Below the pieces are notes generated by a model. That model searched no databases, was not told the origin of the DNA, and worked only from the letters and a program-made list of their open reading frames with translations. 7,486 nucleotides of DNA, taken from NCBI GenBank assembly GCA_028717785.1, contig JAQUND010000076.1:1-7486 (forward strand). The letters run 5' to 3'. This stretch comes from Candidatus Nanoarchaeia archaeon. Its GTDB lineage: Archaea; Nanoarchaeota; Nanoarchaeia; SCGC-AAA011-G17; JAFCDX01. Below, piece after piece: positions 5,801 to 7,486 of this stretch. The translations under genes were made by a program, and so were the position numbers. How positions within the stretch are numbered: position 1 is the stretch's first letter; the number at the start of each line of letters is the position of its first letter.

Positions 5801-6556
5801 TGAACAACTCCAATAAGTTTCTAAATAGCATTTATCAACATTTGTATAAAAAGTATAATTTCTTTCGTGTTGATGTATTTCATTATCCAATTCTTTTGAA
5901 ATATCTATAAATTGATCAGTAATATTTTCATCTAATCTATTTGGTAAAGCTATATAATCACCTACACGTAAATATTTTATATTATTCCATGCAGGAACTT
6001 CTCCCCACATTAATTGTTCTTTAGAAATGGATAAAAATTCATGATTTTCTGTACATATAATATTAGGAGTTCGATAACATTTAAACAAAATAGTATTATT
6101 CAATAATTTATTTTTATGGAGTTGTTTTACTTTTTGCGTTGTTCCGTTATCTGTAATAACTATATCGTCATTTTGAACATCTTCTATATTTTTAACGCCT
6201 TTGTTAATTGTTAAAACTTTAGTTCCTTTAACAAAACAGTTTCCTAAAGTTTGATAAGAATAATTATTTCCGATCCCTGCTAATGGACTGCCCTGGGGAA
6301 CTATCCATTTAAAATTCTCTAAATAAGAGTATATTTCATCTTCACTCATAGGATTTTTAAATTTATTTTTTTCAATACGAGCGAATTCTTTAGCTATTCT
6401 TTTATGCATTTTAGAAGGTTCGTCTTCTAGTAAGTTACCTTTATCGTCTTTAAGAGCATATTTATCAACAAAGACGCTAGCTGCAAGTTCGTCACCTTCA
6501 AAGTATTCTAGTGATTTTTTCATAGCTTCGTCTTTAGTATAGATAACATTTTCCAT
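2837..6556 (-). CDS. nrdJ: Class II (adenosylcobalamin-dependent) ribonucleotide reductase, intein-containing precursor
   Basis: It reduces ribonucleotides to deoxyribonucleotides with a thiyl radical made from adenosylcobalamin, so it needs no small subunit. The precursor is 1239 aa; removing the 419-aa intein (residues 107-525) leaves 820 aa, a normal length for the long NrdJ form. The extein has the NrdJ N-terminus (YFEGDELAASVF). After the intein comes C526-YVLDN, the first redox cysteine. N717-P-C719-G-E721 holds the radical cysteine with its Asn and Glu, and C729 is the second redox cysteine. GRRTGLGVNALADTLA, TCSPTGSIS and CKGITFYRDESRAGVL are further family motifs. The C-terminus is a cysteine-rich tail (C1215, C1218, C1228, C1231, C1234, C1239) like the zinc-ribbon/thiol-relay tail of NrdJ. 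I chose the ATG at 6556 because GGAG lies 6 nt upstream and gp4 ends 1 bp before it; an ATG at 6583 would add nine residues. All catalytic residues appear intact. Confidence 0.96.
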   Translation of the reverse strand: MENVIYTKDEAMKKSLEYFEGDELAASVFVDKYALKDDKGNLLEDEPSKMHKRIAKEFARIEKNKFKNPMSEDEIYSYLENFKWIVPQGSPLAGIGNNYSYQTLGNCFVKGTKVLTINKGVKNIEDVQNDDIVITDNGTTQKVKQLHKNKLLNNTILFKCYRTPNIICTENHEFLSISKEQLMWGEVPAWNNIKYLRVGDYIALPNRLDENITDQFIDISKELDNEIHQHERNYTFYTNVDKCYLETYWSCSNGKICKKEHQHINKIWKIDNDFAYFLGLWYGDGCIFSDRKRSGQRNRISKGNHYKNKIRGITFTFSSKETEIINFVENYGKKLFGINPDSNNNERFDGSYQIVFHSTLIGMIFEKLFGRRCDGKKLYIPIFQWNYNLVNYLTQGLIDSDGCITKDGDLRISLKNIKLIEEFYHLLRSYNYVVGMTIGKSEKNKYARLDFAKNCEFILKSKKFYKDNRKSNQNNPRKHQNILINGRNFVQITNKIKNNKNDEYVYNLGIENVHSYNVEGLICKNCYVLDNVNDSYGGIFYSDQQLGQLMKRRAGVGMDISNIRPKGLSVKNAAKTTDGIAVFMERFSNTCREVAQGGRRGALLLSINIHHPEVSTFINIKKDLKKVTGANISVKLTNDFLNAVEKDEDYEQYWPLEKDKEKQISKKVSAKEIWKQIIDSAWSVGEPGIMFWDTMINNSLSNGYGEIHPAFYDKTTNPCGEIIMGQDSCRLMVVPLHNFVDNPFTKTASFDYEKFGLVVEKAQRLMDDIIDMEIECIDRIITKVKNDPEILEIKKIELDMWKQIKEVCIKGRRTGLGVNALADTLASLNIKYGSDKSFDVVNKIFEKFAIHSMKSSCELAKELGPFPIYNKEIEKKYMSPLLDRIFKASPEVKELHEKYGRRNISLTTCSPTGSISIETRTSSGIEPLFTIKPYVRRKKINADSENVKVDFVDDMGDKWQEYKVYHPYIEKWIHITGKTDLNDSPYYEATSKDIDWERSVKIQAIAQKWITHSISKTLNVPKETSKKVTENVYLTAWKTGCKGITFYRDESRAGVLIDEENSNINNININALKRPKELQCDIYHVNITKKLDKIRTFQYMVMVGLLNGKPYEIFANENGQYDKKLTKGKIVKHSKGNYDLVFEDGNIKKNITKDTTENEDSLTRMISILLRHSIPIHFVVDQLNKVEGDLLCFAKAISRSLKKYIKDGTTSTDECPSCNSKLVFENGCKICKNCGWSAC
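4982..6238 (-). mobile_element. Intein with LAGLIDADG homing endonuclease, inserted in nrdJ
   Basis: The 419-residue intein runs from Cys1 (CFVKGTKVLT, block A) to Asn419 (NVHSYNVEGLICKN, blocks F and G), and the next extein residue is Cys. Block B has T63-EN-H66 (IICTENHEF). The flanking extein joins as SYQTLGN + CYVLDN, which restores an uninterrupted NrdJ sequence. The endonuclease has two LAGLIDADG helices, FLGLWYGDG (catalytic Asp178) and TQGLIDSDG (Asp295), with a block D-like KKLYIP between them. Both acids are retained, which suggests an active enzyme able to home into intein-free nrdJ copies. Two points are unusual: the penultimate residue is Lys418 instead of His, and a Cys/His-rich stretch lies before the first LAGLIDADG helix. 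Base composition looks like that of the host gene, so there is no sign of recent arrival from a different source. Confidence 0.96.
5351..5728 (-). other. LAGLIDADG endonuclease core within the intein
   Basis: This spans the two LAGLIDADG helices, FLGLWYGDG (5728-5702) and LTQGLIDSDG (5380-5351), about 108 residues apart, as in single-chain two-repeat homing endonucleases. Each ends in the acidic residue that binds catalytic metal at the helix interface. The basic linker (RKRSGQRNRISKGNHYKNK) probably contributes to DNA binding. Confidence 0.9.
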
Positions 6557-6557
6557 A

Positions 6558-7025
6558 TTATTCTCCGTTAAAAAATAGATCATTTTCTGTTATAATTTTA
6601 AAAATAAATCCTCTTTTTTGACAGTATTTTTCCGCGCTTTGCCATTTAGATATATTAGTTACATACGTTGAAACTTCAGATAAGTATCTACGTTGAGCTT
6701 TTTGATTTCTGTTTTTAGGAGTTACCGGTTTTTTTGTTTGATTTAATGGTTTAACTTCTACTATATATTTTTGTAATTGTTTATTCTTATCAATTAGTTC
6801 CATATAAAAATCTGGAAAGTATCTATGAACTTTATTATCAATTGGACTTAAATAGGTAATTTCTACACTCTCATATGCCCACTTTAATATATTAGGATTC
6901 ATATCAGCGTGGTAACAAAAACGTGCTTCCCAAGAACTACGATATGTTGGATTTTTATTCCCAATATACTTATTTTTATTAACAACTACGTATTCACCAG
7001 TATAAAAAGATCTAGTTTTTCCCAT
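6558..7025 (-). CDS. 4: Head-completion protein, T4 gp4-like (PD-(D/E)XK nuclease fold)
   Basis: The 155-aa protein is a homologue of T4 gp4 (also called gp50), a late virion protein needed to finish DNA-filled heads before tail joining. The match to T4 gp4 runs almost end to end: KYIGNKNPTYRSSWEARF against KYRGDPKKITYRSNWEKFF, NPNILKWAYESVEITY against NPEIIAWGSETAVIPY, and KWQSAEKYCQKRGFIFKIIT against KWKAAQSLAEKRGIKFRILT. E33, D72 (YFPDFYME) and E90-V-K92 (IVEVKP) make the acidic/lysine set of a TnsA-like PD-(D/E)XK nuclease and appear intact. The start at 7025 has only a weak site (AAAGAA). Its stop lies 1 bp before the reductase start. RNase H ends 20 bp upstream, so this late-type gene is embedded in a replication gene cluster. 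Confidence 0.93.
   Translation of the reverse strand: MGKTRSFYTGEYVVVNKNKYIGNKNPTYRSSWEARFCYHADMNPNILKWAYESVEITYLSPIDNKVHRYFPDFYMELIDKNKQLQKYIVEVKPLNQTKKPVTPKNRNQKAQRRYLSEVSTYVTNISKWQSAEKYCQKRGFIFKIITENDLFFNGE
6563..6566 (-). promoter_or_regulatory. Ribosome binding site deciding the nrdJ start
   Basis: GGAG (within ACGGAGAA) lies 6 nt before the ATG at 6556, inside the last codons of gp4. The earlier in-frame ATG at 6583 has no comparable site. Reductase translation is therefore probably coupled to gp4. Confidence 0.75.
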
Positions 7026-7045
7026 AATAATTCTTTAAAATGAAG

Positions 7046-7486
7046 TTATATTAAATTTTTAATAACTTCACTGTAGTTTTGCCAATCTTCCATTAGTCTA
7101 TTTAATTTATTTTTAGAAAAGAAAGTCATTAATTTTAAACTATCTAATTTTCCTTTTTCATAATTGTTGTATATATTTATAATAGAATTTGTAATGTCTT
7201 GAGGTATATAGTTAAAATCTATTAATATGGTATTTCTAGTATAATTTTCTTTAATAGTTTTATCTTCATCTAATACTTGTTGCAATCCATTTTTCAATAT
7301 TGATTCTGCAGTTGCTATGCCTACTCTAGGTTTAATTGCAGGAATATCATCATTTTTATCACCAGTAAGTATCTTTAATTCTAGTTCTTTTTTAGGATTA
7401 ATACATTGAACTATCTTATTTTTCATTGGATCATACATTTGAATATTTGGATATACTAGTAATTGTTTTAAATCAGAGTCAGTAGA
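7046..7486 (-). CDS. rnh: RNase H / 5'-3' exonuclease, T4 Rnh-like (C-terminal part, cut by window edge)
   Basis: The frame stays open to the right edge, with 146 codons visible. The ATG at 7438 is internal, because matching sequence continues upstream of it (STDSDLKQLLVYPNIQMYDP against T4 STDGDFTQLHKYPNVKQWSP). T4 RNase H is a FEN-1-family 5'-3' nuclease that removes RNA primers from lagging-strand fragments. Acidic metal-site residues are visible in STDSD and in LTGDKNDD. A helix-turn-helix-type DNA-binding segment follows (IPAIKPRVGIATAESIL), which is closer to the usual FEN/PolI form than T4's diverged version. The later RNTILIDFNYIPQDITNSI matches T4 ENLVLIDFDYIPDNIASNI. The N-terminal catalytic half is outside the window. 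It is the first gene of the visible run and is followed after 20 bp by gp4. Confidence 0.93.
   Translation of the reverse strand, partial: STDSDLKQLLVYPNIQMYDPMKNKIVQCINPKKELELKILTGDKNDDIPAIKPRVGIATAESILKNGLQQVLDEDKTIKENYTRNTILIDFNYIPQDITNSIINIYNNYEKGKLDSLKLMTFFSKNKLNRLMEDWQNYSEVIKNLI

Noticed and set aside
4982..6238. Group I intron or free-standing homing endonuclease interpretation of the insertion
   Set aside because: The reading frame is continuous through the insertion and has Cys1, a TxxH block and a terminal Asn followed by Cys, which are protein-splicing features.
6557..6583. Nine-residue N-terminal extension of the reductase from the ATG at 6583
   Set aside because: It lies inside the gp4 coding end, lacks a ribosome site, and the ATG at 6556 has GGAG at ideal spacing.
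1..7486. tRNA genes, CRISPR arrays, insertion sequences, cobalamin riboswitch before nrdJ
   Set aside because: No cloverleaf, regularly spaced repeat, transposase or terminal repeat was seen. The reductase start is preceded by gp4 coding sequence, leaving no room for a riboswitch.

Overview
The window looks like part of the genome of a virulent, T4-related tailed phage (myovirus type) infecting an AT-rich bacterium. Three proteins align by eye with T4 core proteins: RNase H (Rnh), the head-completion protein gp4 and the sliding clamp gp45. By eye the sequence is about three-quarters A+T. All genes are on the minus strand and packed with gaps or overlaps of a few bases. Most starts have a clear AAGGAG-type ribosome site. 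The host cannot be named. An adenosylcobalamin-dependent ribonucleotide reductase implies that the host makes or imports a cobamide.

In transcription order (right to left) the layout is as follows. At the right edge is the C-terminal part of RNase H (7046 to the edge), then gp4 (6558-7025). Next is a large class II ribonucleotide reductase gene (2837-6556) interrupted by a full-length intein (4982-6238) with a LAGLIDADG homing endonuclease. The 58 bp after the reductase start codon of the next gene's upstream region hold a sigma-70-like promoter. It heads a five-gene run of small genes: a ribbon-helix-helix-like protein (2584-2778), a phage metallopeptidase (2142-2594), an unknown 81-aa protein (1896-2141), a MazG-type NTP pyrophosphohydrolase (1526-1894) and an unknown 83-aa protein (1278-1529). 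A second, similar promoter precedes the sliding clamp (520-1221). The left edge holds the start of a protein with a DnaJ-like cysteine motif (1-503, running off the window).

Together these genes serve DNA synthesis: dNTP supply (reductase, possibly nucleotide clean-up by MazG), polymerase processivity (clamp), RNA primer removal (RNase H), plus one virion-maturation gene (gp4). The most interesting element is the intein. It sits directly before a cysteine that should be both the splicing nucleophile and a redox-active cysteine of the reductase, so unspliced enzyme should be dead. It also has Lys instead of the usual penultimate His, and an unexplained Cys/His-rich insertion ahead of the endonuclease. 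No tRNA, CRISPR, insertion sequence or strong intrinsic terminator was seen, and no stretch over 300 bases lacks a gene.
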